The translations under genes were made by a program, and so were the position numbers. The notes under the pieces are model-generated. The model searched no databases, was not told the origin of the DNA, and was given only the letters and a program-made list of their open reading frames with translations. From Spirosoma panaciterrae DSM 21099 (GTDB lineage Bacteria; Bacteroidota; Bacteroidia; Cytophagales; Spirosomataceae), in contig NZ_KB893239.1 in assembly GCF_000374025.1 (NCBI RefSeq), positions 186,001 to 250,000 of the forward strand: a stretch of 64,000 nt of DNA. Reading direction: 5' to 3'. This document shows positions 7,926 through 16,860 of this stretch, piece by piece. Position 1 is the stretch's first letter. Every line of letters starts with the position of its first letter.

Positions 7926-10900
7926 ATGTTTCGACTTTTTCTGGCCTTATTTTCTCTCATTTCGATTAGTTTGCCGTTTTGTGGTAAAGCTCAGGCAGTT
8001 GCTCCCGACCCTACTCAATGGATTTCCTACAACCAGACCTATTTTAAAATTCCGGTAGCTGAATCGGGGATTTATCGCATTACCGTATCCGAACTGGCTC
8101 AAGCCGGAATTGCTGTCAATCAGATCGACCCAGTTACTATTCAGCTTTTTCACCGGGGTATAGAGCAGGCCATTTTCGTAGCTGGTGAAAGCGACCATCG
8201 GTTAGATAACACCGACTATCTGGAATTTTACGGCCAGCCCAACGATGGGACTCAGGATTCACTCCTCTATCGCCCACATTCGGCGCAACCGCATCCCTAT
8301 TACAGTTTGTTCAATGACACCACGGCCTACTTTCTGACCTGGCGACTTGATGGAACGCTCGGCAAACGTATGGTTATACAGACCGATACAGTTTGCACTG
8401 GTCTGCTACCCGAAACCTATCACTGGGCAGACGAACTGCGTTTGTTTACGTCCGACTACCCCGGCTGGGCGGCTGGTTTGTCCGGCAAAACGGAATACAG
8501 TTACTACGAAGCAGGCGAAGGGTATACTGGCCCTGTACAACAGAAAAATCAACCCTTTCCGACTCATTTCCAACTCGTAGACCCAGTACACGATGCTCCA
8601 GGTCCACAGGTCGATGTTCTTGTCGTGGGCCGGTCGGTAACCAACCACCGGGTCGATTGTCTCATCGGCTCAACCCCCGAACATCAGCAAGTGCAGGACA
8701 GTGTACGTTTTGTCGGTTATACCAATGCCAGGCTACAGTTCGGAATAAGCTGGTCGGCCATTGGTGCCGATGGGCACTTCTCTGTTGCCACCATTTCAGG
8801 CAATGAAACTACAGCCAGCGATGCCTATTCCGTATCGTATATCCGTCTCCGGTATCCCCAACGGCTAACGACCAACGGACAGGTATCGAAACGATTCCAA
8901 CTCGAACCCAATACCGTTGGAAAATCAGTACTTACAGTCAGTGATGTCCTGCCGAATACAGACTTCTGGGACATAACCAACCCGGATGTCCCCATCCGAT
9001 TGCCTGTCCTCAGCAATTCGGGAACCGCTGTCCGACTGGTTGTACCCGGTACAACCATCAGCCGAACCCTTTTGAGCAGCCATGCGCGCAAAACGGTAGC
9101 TGGTCTCCATCGGACCAGGTTTTCGAACTGGTCGAACCTAAAGCCGTCCTATGTGATTATCAGCCACGAATCGCTCATGAAACCCGCTACTGGTCCGGCT
9201 GGCGATACTACGTCGAATGCAGTTCGGGCCTACGCGGCTTACCGAGCCTCGGAAGCAGGTGGCGGCTTCGATACGCTGACCGTAACCATGCAGCAACTCA
9301 TCGATCAATACAGTTACGGGGAGCGTCATCCGATGGCGATCCGGCGTTTTATCCAACAATTTTTTCGCGCAAACAGAGTCAGTCTCTATCTGTTGCTGAT
9401 CGGCCTGGGGCGCAGTACACCCGGCATTCGAAAAGACCCACAACAAGCAAGGCTCGATATGGTTATGACAGTCGGGTTTCCGGGTTCTGACACCTGGTTT
9501 AGTGCCGGGCAACTGCCTGCAGAACCCAACGTTCCCGCAGTGCCTACCGGCCGAATCAATGCTGCCACCCCGCAGGAGGTTATGAACTACCTGGCCAAAG
9601 TAAAAGAATACGAAACCCCTTCTGCCAATCAACTGTGGCGCAAAAATCTACTGCATCTGAGTGGGGGGCTATCATCGAACGAACTGAATTTGTTCCGCCA
9701 ACTCGTTGATGCATATCGTAATCAGGCCATTAATCCCCCATTGGGTGCCCATGTAATGACCGTTTCCAAATCGACCGATCAGGCCGTTGAAGTACCAGGC
9801 ATAGCCAAAATCGTCAATGTGGGTGTTGGCCTAATTACCTTTTTCGGCCATTCGGGACTGGATGTTACGGATCTGGATATTGGCTTTTCTTCGAATGAAG
9901 CACTGGGCTATCACAACAAAGGAAAATACCCGCTCCTACTGGTCAACGGCTGTGCTATCGGTAACTTTTTCTACGGGCGACCCACGCTGGCAACCGACTG
10001 GATTCTTACGGCCAACCGGGGAGCCATTGCGGCTATAGCGCATAGCCACCTCGGTACGGTCGACAACCTGCACCAGTACACCTCGACATTTTATAATCTC
10101 CTGACAGACAGCACACAACTCAACAAGCCCATTGGCCTCCTTCAGCAGGAAACCATCCGACGGGTGTTGATGCAAACTTCCGACGGGCCGGCGCTGGCTA
10201 CCTGTCAGCAGATGGTTTTGCAGGGTGACCCCGCCATTCGCCTGTTTCCATTTCGCACTCCCGACTACGCACTGAACGCCAATAGCCTGACTATTGAATC
10301 GCCTTCCAGCCACCCATTGACCTTATTCAGCGATTCGGTGCGTATTCGGATGGTCGTTGAAAACAGTGGCTTGTTTCGGCCTGGTCCGCTCCCCTTTCAG
10401 GTGCGTCGCTGGGTAAATGATCAGGAAACAAGCGTTTTCAACCTGGTTCTTGCCAATACCGTCGCCTATCGGGACACCCTTATGCTAGCCTTTCCCAATG
10501 ACCAAACGGCCGAAGGAGAGAATCGTTTTGACATAACCATCAATCCCCTTGGCTTGCCAACCACGCAACCGGAAAGCGATCATTCGAACAATCAGGCTCA
10601 TATCGAATGGACCCTAATCAGTCCTAAGCCTGTACTGATTTACCCACCATCCGGCACCACGTTAAGCACCCCGTCCGTTCAGTTGATGGCTCAATACCTA
10701 AACGATGGCATCCACCGCTTCGAACTGGAATTGGACAGTACGGCTGGTTTCAACAGCCCTTTTCATAGTAGCCAAAGCCTGACAGCCCGCCAGTTTATCA
10801 GGTACTCGACCGTTCTGCCCAATCGGCCTAACGTAAGGTATTTCTGGCGGGTCCGATTGGCCGACACGACATCGCTTCCCCCCGACTCAACGGCCTGGGC

Positions 10901-11966
10901 GGTTGGCTCGTTCGTGTATGGGACGGCTGCACCAGCCATCCGTTTGCCCGAAGCCCAACTTCAGCTTGCGTTTCAGTTGCCTACCGACATTCAGCAAGGT
11001 GACACCGTAGCCATTCCGCTCCAGCTCACGAACCTAAGCCCGTATCCATTTGCCGACTCGCTGGTTGTTCAGCAAACGGTCTATGCAGCCGCCCTTTCGA
11101 CTCCGCAACTCACCCAATGGCGAATAAAACCACCAACCCCGACCGATACGGTTCATTTTTCGCTCCATATCCCAACCACGTACTTACCGGGTATAAACCG
11201 GGTACGGCTGACCGTAAATCCACATCTGCAACCCGAATACTCGTACCTGAACAACACACTCGATATACCCCTGACTGTCAATCCTGATGTGTTGGGACCC
11301 CTGCTCGAAGTGGCGTTCGACGGCGCCCGAATTGCCGACGGAACCGTGGTTTCGGCCCATCCGCTTCTTGACATACTGGTGGCAGACGATAATCGATCTC
11401 TCATCCGGTACGACACAACCGGGATGGATTTATACCTGCAAAAACCCGGAAAGAATGCCCCTTTTGAACGGCTTAACTGGCGAAACTTCGTCCACCAAAC
11501 CATTGATAAAGACAATATTTTTCGGCTCCGGTACCCGTTACCCAACCTTACCGATGGTGTATATCACCTGCTTGTCACGGCCCATGATGCAGTCGGTAAT
11601 TCAGCCGTTCCGTATCAGGTTGGTTTCCGGATGGTATCCGAAAGGTCACTGGATCAATTCTCGGTATCACCCAACCCATTCCAGCATCAGGCCGTGTTTC
11701 GTTTTGAACTACAAGGCGAACAGCCCCCCACTACCCTGACGCTTGCTCTTACCGATCTGAACGGACACCTTGTCAGAACCTTATCGCCTACTGCCCGTAT
11801 CGGCCTGAATCAACTCGTGTGGGACGGTCGGAATGACGTAGGGAAGCTACTTCCAGCCGGAATGTATATCTACCAGCTTACCCTACTGGATGCGAAAGGA
11901 GACGCCTGGCCGATAGCGGGCGGAGAACGATGGCGTATGAAGGGTCGAATTGTATTCGTACACTGA
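7926..11966 (+). CDS. C25 (gingipain-type) cysteine peptidase, PorU2-like, type IX secretion group
   Basis: 1346 residues from the ATG at 7926, which opens a signal peptide (MFRLFLALFSLISISLPFCG to KAQA); the frame extends upstream to 7830 but without an export signal. Residues about 340-780 form a C25 caspase-like domain: the catalytic His lies in LITFFGHSGLDV (near 643) and the Cys in LLLVNGCAIGNFF (near 675), both intact. Then come Ig-like / CARDB-type segments (about 800-1150) and a C-terminal FlgD-like fold (SVSPNPFQHQAVFRF, LVWDGRNDVGKLLPAGMYIY). Known relatives act in type IX secretion, where PorU cleaves the C-terminal sorting domain and attaches cargo to anionic lipopolysaccharide; the large multi-domain forms are called PorU2. 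The stop overlaps the start of the acyltransferase gene. Confidence 0.85.
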   Translation: MFRLFLALFSLISISLPFCGKAQAVAPDPTQWISYNQTYFKIPVAESGIYRITVSELAQAGIAVNQIDPVTIQLFHRGIEQAIFVAGESDHRLDNTDYLEFYGQPNDGTQDSLLYRPHSAQPHPYYSLFNDTTAYFLTWRLDGTLGKRMVIQTDTVCTGLLPETYHWADELRLFTSDYPGWAAGLSGKTEYSYYEAGEGYTGPVQQKNQPFPTHFQLVDPVHDAPGPQVDVLVVGRSVTNHRVDCLIGSTPEHQQVQDSVRFVGYTNARLQFGISWSAIGADGHFSVATISGNETTASDAYSVSYIRLRYPQRLTTNGQVSKRFQLEPNTVGKSVLTVSDVLPNTDFWDITNPDVPIRLPVLSNSGTAVRLVVPGTTISRTLLSSHARKTVAGLHRTRFSNWSNLKPSYVIISHESLMKPATGPAGDTTSNAVRAYAAYRASEAGGGFDTLTVTMQQLIDQYSYGERHPMAIRRFIQQFFRANRVSLYLLLIGLGRSTPGIRKDPQQARLDMVMTVGFPGSDTWFSAGQLPAEPNVPAVPTGRINAATPQEVMNYLAKVKEYETPSANQLWRKNLLHLSGGLSSNELNLFRQLVDAYRNQAINPPLGAHVMTVSKSTDQAVEVPGIAKIVNVGVGLITFFGHSGLDVTDLDIGFSSNEALGYHNKGKYPLLLVNGCAIGNFFYGRPTLATDWILTANRGAIAAIAHSHLGTVDNLHQYTSTFYNLLTDSTQLNKPIGLLQQETIRRVLMQTSDGPALATCQQMVLQGDPAIRLFPFRTPDYALNANSLTIESPSSHPLTLFSDSVRIRMVVENSGLFRPGPLPFQVRRWVNDQETSVFNLVLANTVAYRDTLMLAFPNDQTAEGENRFDITINPLGLPTTQPESDHSNNQAHIEWTLISPKPVLIYPPSGTTLSTPSVQLMAQYLNDGIHRFELELDSTAGFNSPFHSSQSLTARQFIRYSTVLPNRPNVRYFWRVRLADTTSLPPDSTAWAVGSFVYGTAAPAIRLPEAQLQLAFQLPTDIQQGDTVAIPLQLTNLSPYPFADSLVVQQTVYAAALSTPQLTQWRIKPPTPTDTVHFSLHIPTTYLPGINRVRLTVNPHLQPEYSYLNNTLDIPLTVNPDVLGPLLEVAFDGARIADGTVVSAHPLLDILVADDNRSLIRYDTTGMDLYLQKPGKNAPFERLNWRNFVHQTIDKDNIFRLRYPLPNLTDGVYHLLVTAHDAVGNSAVPYQVGFRMVSERSLDQFSVSPNPFQHQAVFRFELQGEQPPTTLTLALTDLNGHLVRTLSPTARIGLNQLVWDGRNDVGKLLPAGMYIYQLTLLDAKGDAWPIAGGERWRMKGRIVFVH

Positions 11967-13072
11967 TGAATCAATCCACCACTGATCCGGCAATTGGTAG
12001 AGCTAGTCCGTATATTCCTGCCCTGACCGGCTTGCGGGCTATTGCCGCTTTTATGGTCTTTTTTCACCATCATAATCCAGCCCCCATACACACAGCCACC
12101 CATCAGCTACTTGATCAAGGCTATACGGGCGTAGGGATCTTTTTTGTACTCAGCGGTTTCCTGATTTATCACCAGTATGCCAACCGCTATTTATCGGGAC
12201 AAGTCTGGTCATGGCGTCGGTATATTCAGAACCGCTTTGCCCGAATTCTTCCACTGTACGCCCTACTACTCCTGTTTACCCTGGCCGTAAAAGCAGCCAG
12301 CGGACAGCCTGCAAGCTGGCCAATTATATTTTTGAATGTCAGCCTGTTAAAAGGTTTTTTTGACACCTATAAGTTCTCAGGTATCGCCCAAAGCTGGAGC
12401 CTTACGGTTGAGTGTTGCTTCTACTTTACGGCCCCTTTTTTATTCGTCGCCCTCAAACGCCTGGGGCCTCTCTGGCTTACAGTAGGTTTAGTGGGAATTG
12501 GATCGATTCTTTGGCAAACACTGGGACAATGCTCTTTTCGTTATGCCCCAACATCAGGGCTATTCGGAAATCCACAATTCGTAACCTTTTATACGTTTTT
12601 CGGGCGTGGGTTTGAGTTTGTGACAGGCATGTGGTTGGCCCAGATAGGGCATGAAAACCGACTGCACTACATCAAATACGGCCGTCTGGGATGGCTGGCT
12701 ATGGCTGGTTGTATACTCTGGCAAGCGTCCCTACCCATTTTTACTGCGCAGCCCGACCGCTTGTTCTGGAGCGAGCTCATCGTTTACAATTACCTGCTCC
12801 CTATAAGCATCGGTCTGTTTTTCATTGACATCCTAACGCGTCCATCCGGCACGAAACGATTCCTATCCACCACGTTTATGCAAACAGCGGGTAAAAGCTC
12901 CTATGCATTCTTTCTCATTCACAATGGGGTGGTAGCGAACGGCCTGCTAAAAGCAGGCATTACCAACATCTGGCTGCTCTTCCTCCTGCTTATTGCTATG
13001 AGTTACGGTTTGTACAATTATCTTGAACGCCCGGTGTACAACTGGTTAAAGAGCGAAAGAGTGAATGAGTGA
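11966..13072 (+). CDS. Membrane acyltransferase, OafA/YrhL (acyltransferase 3) family
   Basis: 368 residues if started at the ATG at 11966, which overlaps the stop of the C25 gene (TGATG) and suggests translational coupling. About ten membrane segments. The family motif is clear: ALTGLRAIAAFMVFFHHH with the conserved TGLRAIAA and catalytic-site His, and GVGIFFVLSGFLIYHQY followed by RFARILPLYALLLL (the conserved R-x-x-R region). Such proteins transfer acetyl or other acyl groups to sugars of surface glycans across the inner membrane. The last residues (SERVNE) and the stop are encoded by the GAGTGAAW repeat that begins at 13048, so the original C-terminus may have been changed by the element. 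Confidence 0.9.
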   Translation: MNQSTTDPAIGRASPYIPALTGLRAIAAFMVFFHHHNPAPIHTATHQLLDQGYTGVGIFFVLSGFLIYHQYANRYLSGQVWSWRRYIQNRFARILPLYALLLLFTLAVKAASGQPASWPIIFLNVSLLKGFFDTYKFSGIAQSWSLTVECCFYFTAPFLFVALKRLGPLWLTVGLVGIGSILWQTLGQCSFRYAPTSGLFGNPQFVTFYTFFGRGFEFVTGMWLAQIGHENRLHYIKYGRLGWLAMAGCILWQASLPIFTAQPDRLFWSELIVYNYLLPISIGLFFIDILTRPSGTKRFLSTTFMQTAGKSSYAFFLIHNGVVANGLLKAGITNIWLLFLLLIAMSYGLYNYLERPVYNWLKSERVNE

Positions 13073-13132
13073 AAGAGTGAAGCCATCCGGTAGGCTTTTG
13101 CTCATTCACTCATTCACTCTTTCACTCTTTAA
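13048..13132. repeat. GAGTGAAW octamer palindrome with CCTACCGGAT core, between convergent genes
   Basis: Left arm 13048-13083 is built of 8-base units (GAGTGAAT, GAGTGAAA, GAGTGAAG); right arm 13099-13130 is the near-perfect inverse. The central part ATCCGGTAGG is shared with the copy at 39366-39467. It forms a long hairpin between the stop codons of the convergent acyltransferase and thiN genes and could serve as a bidirectional terminator. Confidence 0.85.
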
Positions 13133-13134
13133 CC

Positions 13135-13797
13135 CTAGTCCCAGCATTCCATAATAAGCAGATCGCCGGTTTGAGCTTCGATGCGGACAAAACCATCCTG
13201 AGCGGCTTCGTTACTGCTGCTGGTAAAGTAGCCAATCTGGAGCGTTGCCTCCTGAAGATTGTATTTCAGACCGTCGGACGTAAACCCCGTTACGGTACCA
13301 ACCGGAATCAGTGAGATAGGCGATCCGGCTTCGTACCATTTTTCAAAACGGCCGACTAATGGAAAAATTCGGGAATGGTCGTCGAGCATCGTTATTCGAA
13401 TCTGGTCTTTATAGCGCACGATGTTGGTCATGTTTGTGAGCGTATGATCGGCCCGACGGCCCGTTGCCCAGATGATGTTGACCGCCGGATAGCCACGTTC
13501 AATCAGGAATTCAATACCCTTGTCGAGATCAGTCTTATTCTGGTCGGGCGTATGGACAATTTCCAGCGGATACTGCTGTGCCATGATTGCTTCCTGGTCC
13601 AGGCCCTGGTCAAAATCGCCTAGTAGCACATCGACCTTAATACCCAGTTCAAAAACCCGCCAGATAGCCCGGTCGAGCACAACTACCGTCGGACTCCACT
13701 CCAGTAACTGGCCAATCAGTTCGGGCTGGCAGGCTTCGCCATTGGCAATCAATAAAGCCGGCTCCTGTTTTTCGCGGACGATGTGATGGGATGACAT
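13135..13797 (-). CDS. thiN: Thiamine diphosphokinase
   Basis: 220 residues. Converts thiamine and ATP to thiamine diphosphate in the cytoplasm. Family signatures are present in order: LLIANGEA near the N-terminus, VLLGDFDQ (the GDxDS-like acidic motif), HTPDQNKTDLDKGIEFL (the conserved DQ-x-TD-x-x-K) and ATGRRADHTLTNM (the GRxDH motif). The C-terminal half forms the beta-sandwich (thiamine-binding) domain. A perfect -7 box lies at 13806-13813, only nine bases before the ATG, so the transcript may be almost leaderless. Convergent with the acyltransferase gene across a palindrome. Confidence 0.92.
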   Translation of the reverse strand: MSSHHIVREKQEPALLIANGEACQPELIGQLLEWSPTVVVLDRAIWRVFELGIKVDVLLGDFDQGLDQEAIMAQQYPLEIVHTPDQNKTDLDKGIEFLIERGYPAVNIIWATGRRADHTLTNMTNIVRYKDQIRITMLDDHSRIFPLVGRFEKWYEAGSPISLIPVGTVTGFTSDGLKYNLQEATLQIGYFTSSSNEAAQDGFVRIEAQTGDLLIMECWD

Positions 13798-13805
13798 AGA
13801 TGGAA

Positions 13806-13813
13806 CAAATATA
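13806..13813 (-). promoter_or_regulatory. Bacteroidota -7 promoter element for thiN
   Basis: On the minus strand the sequence is TATATTTG, an exact match to TAnnTTTG. No TTG is visible at the -33 position, which falls inside the arm of the palindrome at 13814-13905. Transcription would begin within a few bases of the start codon. Confidence 0.6.
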
Positions 13814-13905
13814 GTTTACGGTTTACAGTATTCAGTTTTCGGTGGGCTAGCATGAAACGTTTTGATGCGTCAGCCCATGAAAACCGAATACTGTAAACCG
13901 TAAAC
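13814..13905. repeat. Long palindrome (GTTTACGG family) between divergent genes
   Basis: Left arm 13814-13852 and right arm 13866-13905 are inverse copies about 39 bases long, with the outer 20 bases identical (GTTTACGGTTTACAGTATTC) and a few mismatches inside. The loop is about 13 bases. It lies between thiN (minus) and the GT87 gene (plus), so unlike most palindromes in this window it is not at a 3' end. A separate small hairpin GTCATTCC / GGAATGAC lies further on at about 13977-14002. Confidence 0.85.
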
Positions 13906-14062
13906 CGCTTATCCTGTTTAATTTTACAGAACGAAGCTGTTCAAACTGTCCGTTTTAGCTACAAAGCGTACGTTTCTGTCATTCCAATAATAGGAGGAAT
14001 GACAAAATGCACTCCTTTAAGCTCATTTCAACGTTTAAACAGCGTCAACGTAAACAGTCCTG

Positions 14063-15232
14063 ATGTTGCAGCGCGTTTTTAATTTCCTGACCTTACCCCG
14101 ATTGATGGGGTTATTTATCTTCCTGTTTTGTCTGGTAGGGCTTCAAAATTACCTGCTTGGGTATGGCAATTACAACAATTACCTGATGTTTGCCCGCCCG
14201 TTCGATAACCTGCTCAAAGACCAGAGCATTTACGGACTTCACCCACATCTCTACTTCGACAATTATAAATACAGCCCAACGTTTGCCTGGCTGATGGGGC
14301 CGTTTTATTACCTGCCCGATCTGCTCGGTATAATCCTCTGGAATCTGCTCAACACGGTTGTTTTACTAGCGGGTGTATGGTTTTACCTATCCGACGAAAA
14401 AGATCCGGATCGCCAGCGCCGTACGGCTCTACTGATCATTCTGCTTGAAGCACTGATTACGGCGCAAAATCTGCAAAGCAACAACCTGATTGTCGGTGCT
14501 ATCCTGCTGGGACTCTATCACCTGCGCAACGAACGAGTATGGCAGGCCGCTTTTTTCTTCGTGCTATGTGGCTTCATCAAGTTTTATGGGGCTGCGGCAG
14601 CGGGCTTCTTTCTGTTTTACCCCAAAAAGCCACAGTTCATCCTGGCCATGATTGGCTGGACGCTCCTGTTTGCCATTGCCCCTGCAACGATGATCCCTTT
14701 CGACCATCTGCTGGCCGAATACCAGGAATGGTTCAGCGTGATTGTGGTCAGTAAACTGGGACTACAGGTATCAGTGATGGGCATTGCCGAAGCCTGGTTT
14801 GGTATGGCCAAAACGGACGGCAACTACCGCATTATCGAACTGATTGGTGCTACGCTGTTTCTCCTGCCCTTTCTGCGGTTCGGGCTGTGGCAGGATCGAC
14901 TGTTCCAGCGCCGGATGGTGGCTTACTTCCTGCTGTTTATGATTGTGTTCAACAAAATGGCGGAGTCGCCCACCTACGTTATGGCCGTAACAGGGGTGGC
15001 GCTGTGGTGGGTAACCCTTAGCGAGCCTACGCAACTGGATAAAATCCTGCTGGCGCTGGTCATTGTGTTCACCTCCCTTTCGCCAACGGATATTTTCCCA
15101 CAGGTTATTCAAAAGCAGGTATTTCAGCCGTACAATATCAAAGCAGTTCCTTGTCTGCTGGTATGGATGCGGATTCAATACCAGATCTGGACCCAACCCA
15201 ATTCCCCGCGCCACTCTTTACAAACTACCTAG
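14063..15232 (+). CDS. GT87 (DUF2029) polyprenyl-phosphate-mannose-type glycosyltransferase
   Basis: 389 residues, about nine or ten hydrophobic helices. The first helix MLQRVFNFLTLPRLMGLFIF is followed by a periplasmic loop with YNNYLMFARPFDNLLKDQSI and YFDNYKYSPTFAWLMGPFYY, typical of GT-C fold enzymes of family 87 that use a polyprenyl-linked sugar donor. NLQSNNLIVGAILLG and GFIKFYGAAAAGFFL are further conserved-looking helices. A role in adding mannose or a related sugar to a surface glycan or glycoprotein is inferred from the family. The last 15 bases overlap the 3' end of kdsB on the other strand. Confidence 0.8.
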   Translation: MLQRVFNFLTLPRLMGLFIFLFCLVGLQNYLLGYGNYNNYLMFARPFDNLLKDQSIYGLHPHLYFDNYKYSPTFAWLMGPFYYLPDLLGIILWNLLNTVVLLAGVWFYLSDEKDPDRQRRTALLIILLEALITAQNLQSNNLIVGAILLGLYHLRNERVWQAAFFFVLCGFIKFYGAAAAGFFLFYPKKPQFILAMIGWTLLFAIAPATMIPFDHLLAEYQEWFSVIVVSKLGLQVSVMGIAEAWFGMAKTDGNYRIIELIGATLFLLPFLRFGLWQDRLFQRRMVAYFLLFMIVFNKMAESPTYVMAVTGVALWWVTLSEPTQLDKILLALVIVFTSLSPTDIFPQVIQKQVFQPYNIKAVPCLLVWMRIQYQIWTQPNSPRHSLQTT

Positions 15233-15967
15233 AATCTTCTCAATATCGGCCGGACTGTCGACGCTGGGGGTTTGATAGGTTGTCGATACGAGTTTGATCC
15301 GGTAACCGGCTTCCAGCCACCGCAATTGCTCCAGCGATTCGGCTTTCTCAAGGGGTGATGGCGGCAGTTGAGTAATGCTAGCTAGCACATCAGCCCGGTA
15401 CGCGTACAGGCCAACATGGCGGTGATACGCATGATGCAAATGCCATTGATCAGGTTCGACGCCCCACAGATATGGAATAGGTGATCGGCTAAAGTAGAGT
15501 ACTTCATTTTGCCCATTCACCACGATTTTGGCTTCTTTAGGATCATGGAGTATAGCGGCTGAATCGACAGTTGCCATCTGTGTAGCCAGTTCAACGGTCC
15601 CATCCAGAATGGATGCCAGTTCATCAATCTGCGCCGGATCGATAAAAGGCTCATCCCCCTGAATATTAACGATGTAATCGTTCGGACTCGGCTTCATCCC
15701 CTCGGCAACCAGCCGGTCGTAGGCTTCCCAGCAACGGTCGGTTCCGCTAGGGTGATCGGTTCGGGTCATAACGGCCTCTTCCCCCAGCCGACGCACTGCT
15801 TCTGCAATTCGTTCGTCGTCAGTCGCTACAACGACTTTGCTTAGCGAGGTTGCCTTTTTTGCCTGTTCCAATACCCGCTGAATCATGGATTTGCCGCCAA
15901 TATCGGCCAATGGTTTTCCGGGAAACCTGGTAGAAGCATAACGAGCGGGGATGATACCGATAATCAT
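15218..15967 (-). CDS. kdsB: CMP-Kdo synthetase (3-deoxy-manno-octulosonate cytidylyltransferase), possibly acting on Kdo8N
   Basis: 249 residues, the usual length. Activates Kdo (or the 8-amino form) with CTP for lipid A core assembly. It begins MIIGIIPARYASTRFPGKPL, the nucleotide-binding loop of the family, and contains VVVATDDERIAEAV, MTRTDHPSGTDRCWEA, VNIQGDEPFIDP and YFSRSPIPYLW, all standard for KdsB. Last gene of the kdnA-kdnB-lspA-kdsA-kdsC-kdsB operon. In Shewanella oneidensis, which also carries kdnA and kdnB, the corresponding enzyme prefers Kdo8N; whether that holds here cannot be read from sequence. A run of GAGTGAAA octamers lies just upstream, between it and the phosphatase gene. 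Confidence 0.93.
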   Translation of the reverse strand: MIIGIIPARYASTRFPGKPLADIGGKSMIQRVLEQAKKATSLSKVVVATDDERIAEAVRRLGEEAVMTRTDHPSGTDRCWEAYDRLVAEGMKPSPNDYIVNIQGDEPFIDPAQIDELASILDGTVELATQMATVDSAAILHDPKEAKIVVNGQNEVLYFSRSPIPYLWGVEPDQWHLHHAYHRHVGLYAYRADVLASITQLPPSPLEKAESLEQLRWLEAGYRIKLVSTTYQTPSVDSPADIEKILGSL

Positions 15968-15970
15968 TAC

Positions 15971-16010
15971 AAAGAGTGAAAGAGTGAAAGAGTGAAAGAA
16001 TGAAAGAGTG
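15971..16010. repeat. Five tandem AAAGAGTG octamers
   Basis: Five 8-base units, four identical (AAAGAGTG) and one with a single change (AAAGAATG). This is a single arm of the GAGTGAAW family seen as palindromes elsewhere, here located between kdsB and the KdsC-like gene, immediately upstream of the kdsB start. Confidence 0.9.
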
Positions 16011-16084
16011 ACGGGAGATTCACCAAGTTTTAGTAGATTCTGTCTGTGAATCTTTGGGTTTCTTCGTGTGTCTCTGTGTAATAG

Positions 16085-16786
16085 TTATTTAGGTTCAGGT
16101 CCGTTGGCACCGATTGTCCAGTACGTAGGCACGATGGCCTGGCGCTGCTGATAATACGCATCATAAACCGGTTTGTAGCGGAGTCGTTCGGCCATTACGG
16201 TTTCGAATTGGCCCAACAGACCCAGCAGTAACTCACTGCTTTCACGCACAGCAAACTCCCCGCTCTGATTGCCCGTCACGTAGTCGGCAAGGCCGTTTCG
16301 GATGACATACTCCATAAACAATGGATTGGCCTCCCGACGAATCATAACCCGCACACCCGCTACTTCGGCAACCGACAGATCGAGGGCATCATCAAAGAAA
16401 AAAGCGACTTCTGATGGCTTGAGCCGATGCTGTTCCAGCAAGTGATGCAGTACATCGATCTTGTGTTTGGCCTGTGCGTAGTAGGCATGAAAATGTTCCC
16501 GGCGCACCAGCATTTCGGCCAGATCGTTTGTTACACCCGTAATGACAGCGGCAACGGGCAACTGCTGCTTATGTTGCAGCCAAAGACCAAAGCGTAGCAG
16601 GTTCGTACCCATCGAATCGACTTCGCTGAACGAACTACTCCCCGATTCGGTCTTAATTCCGTTGTTGAACACCCCGTCCCAGTCAAACACGATGGCCTTC
16701 ACCGACTGTAGTTTCTCCGCTATCTGATCGGCCGGGGTAACAAATTTTCCACCCAGGGCGGTAAAGGTATTTTCGATTGTCGCCAT
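16085..16786 (-). CDS. KdsC-like HAD phosphatase (probable Kdo 8-phosphate phosphatase)
   Basis: 233 residues. HAD-superfamily motif I is AIVFDWDGVFNNG (nucleophile and acid DxD), motif II is AAVITGVTN, and motif IV is FFFDDALDLSVAEVAGVRV. The short cap-less architecture and FDxDGV start are those of KdsC, which removes phosphate from Kdo 8-phosphate. Compared with E. coli KdsC (188 residues) it has about 45 extra C-terminal residues (RLRYKPVYDAYYQQRQAI and beyond). Its place between kdsA and kdsB supports the assignment. The C-terminal extension could be lineage-specific. Confidence 0.82.
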   Translation of the reverse strand: MATIENTFTALGGKFVTPADQIAEKLQSVKAIVFDWDGVFNNGIKTESGSSSFSEVDSMGTNLLRFGLWLQHKQQLPVAAVITGVTNDLAEMLVRREHFHAYYAQAKHKIDVLHHLLEQHRLKPSEVAFFFDDALDLSVAEVAGVRVMIRREANPLFMEYVIRNGLADYVTGNQSGEFAVRESSELLLGLLGQFETVMAERLRYKPVYDAYYQQRQAIVPTYWTIGANGPEPK

Positions 16787-16792
16787 AAAATA

Positions 16793-16860
16793 TATGTATG
16801 ATGTATGAGGTATGATATATTTTCAAAATGACACATCATACCTCATATATCATACATCAT
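16793..16860. repeat. TATGATGTATGAGG-family palindrome between kdsA and the phosphatase gene
   Basis: Left arm ATGTATGATGTATGAGGTATG (16795 onward, trimmed) is matched by the inverse CATCATACCTCATATATCAT ending at 16860, which abuts the kdsA stop codon. Imperfect arms of about 28 bases with a loop of roughly 12. A weaker copy of the same words is found at about 36141-36190. Confidence 0.75.

Noticed and set aside
13048..13132. GAGTGAAW tandem units considered as a CRISPR-like array
   Set aside because: Units are 8 bases without spacers and form inverted arms, not repeats with unique spacers; no cas gene in the window.
13996..14080. Short frame (27 codons) behind a GGAGGA box, before the GT87 gene
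   Set aside because: It overlaps the GT87 start in another frame and the encoded peptide has no recognisable character; could be a leader but not supportable.
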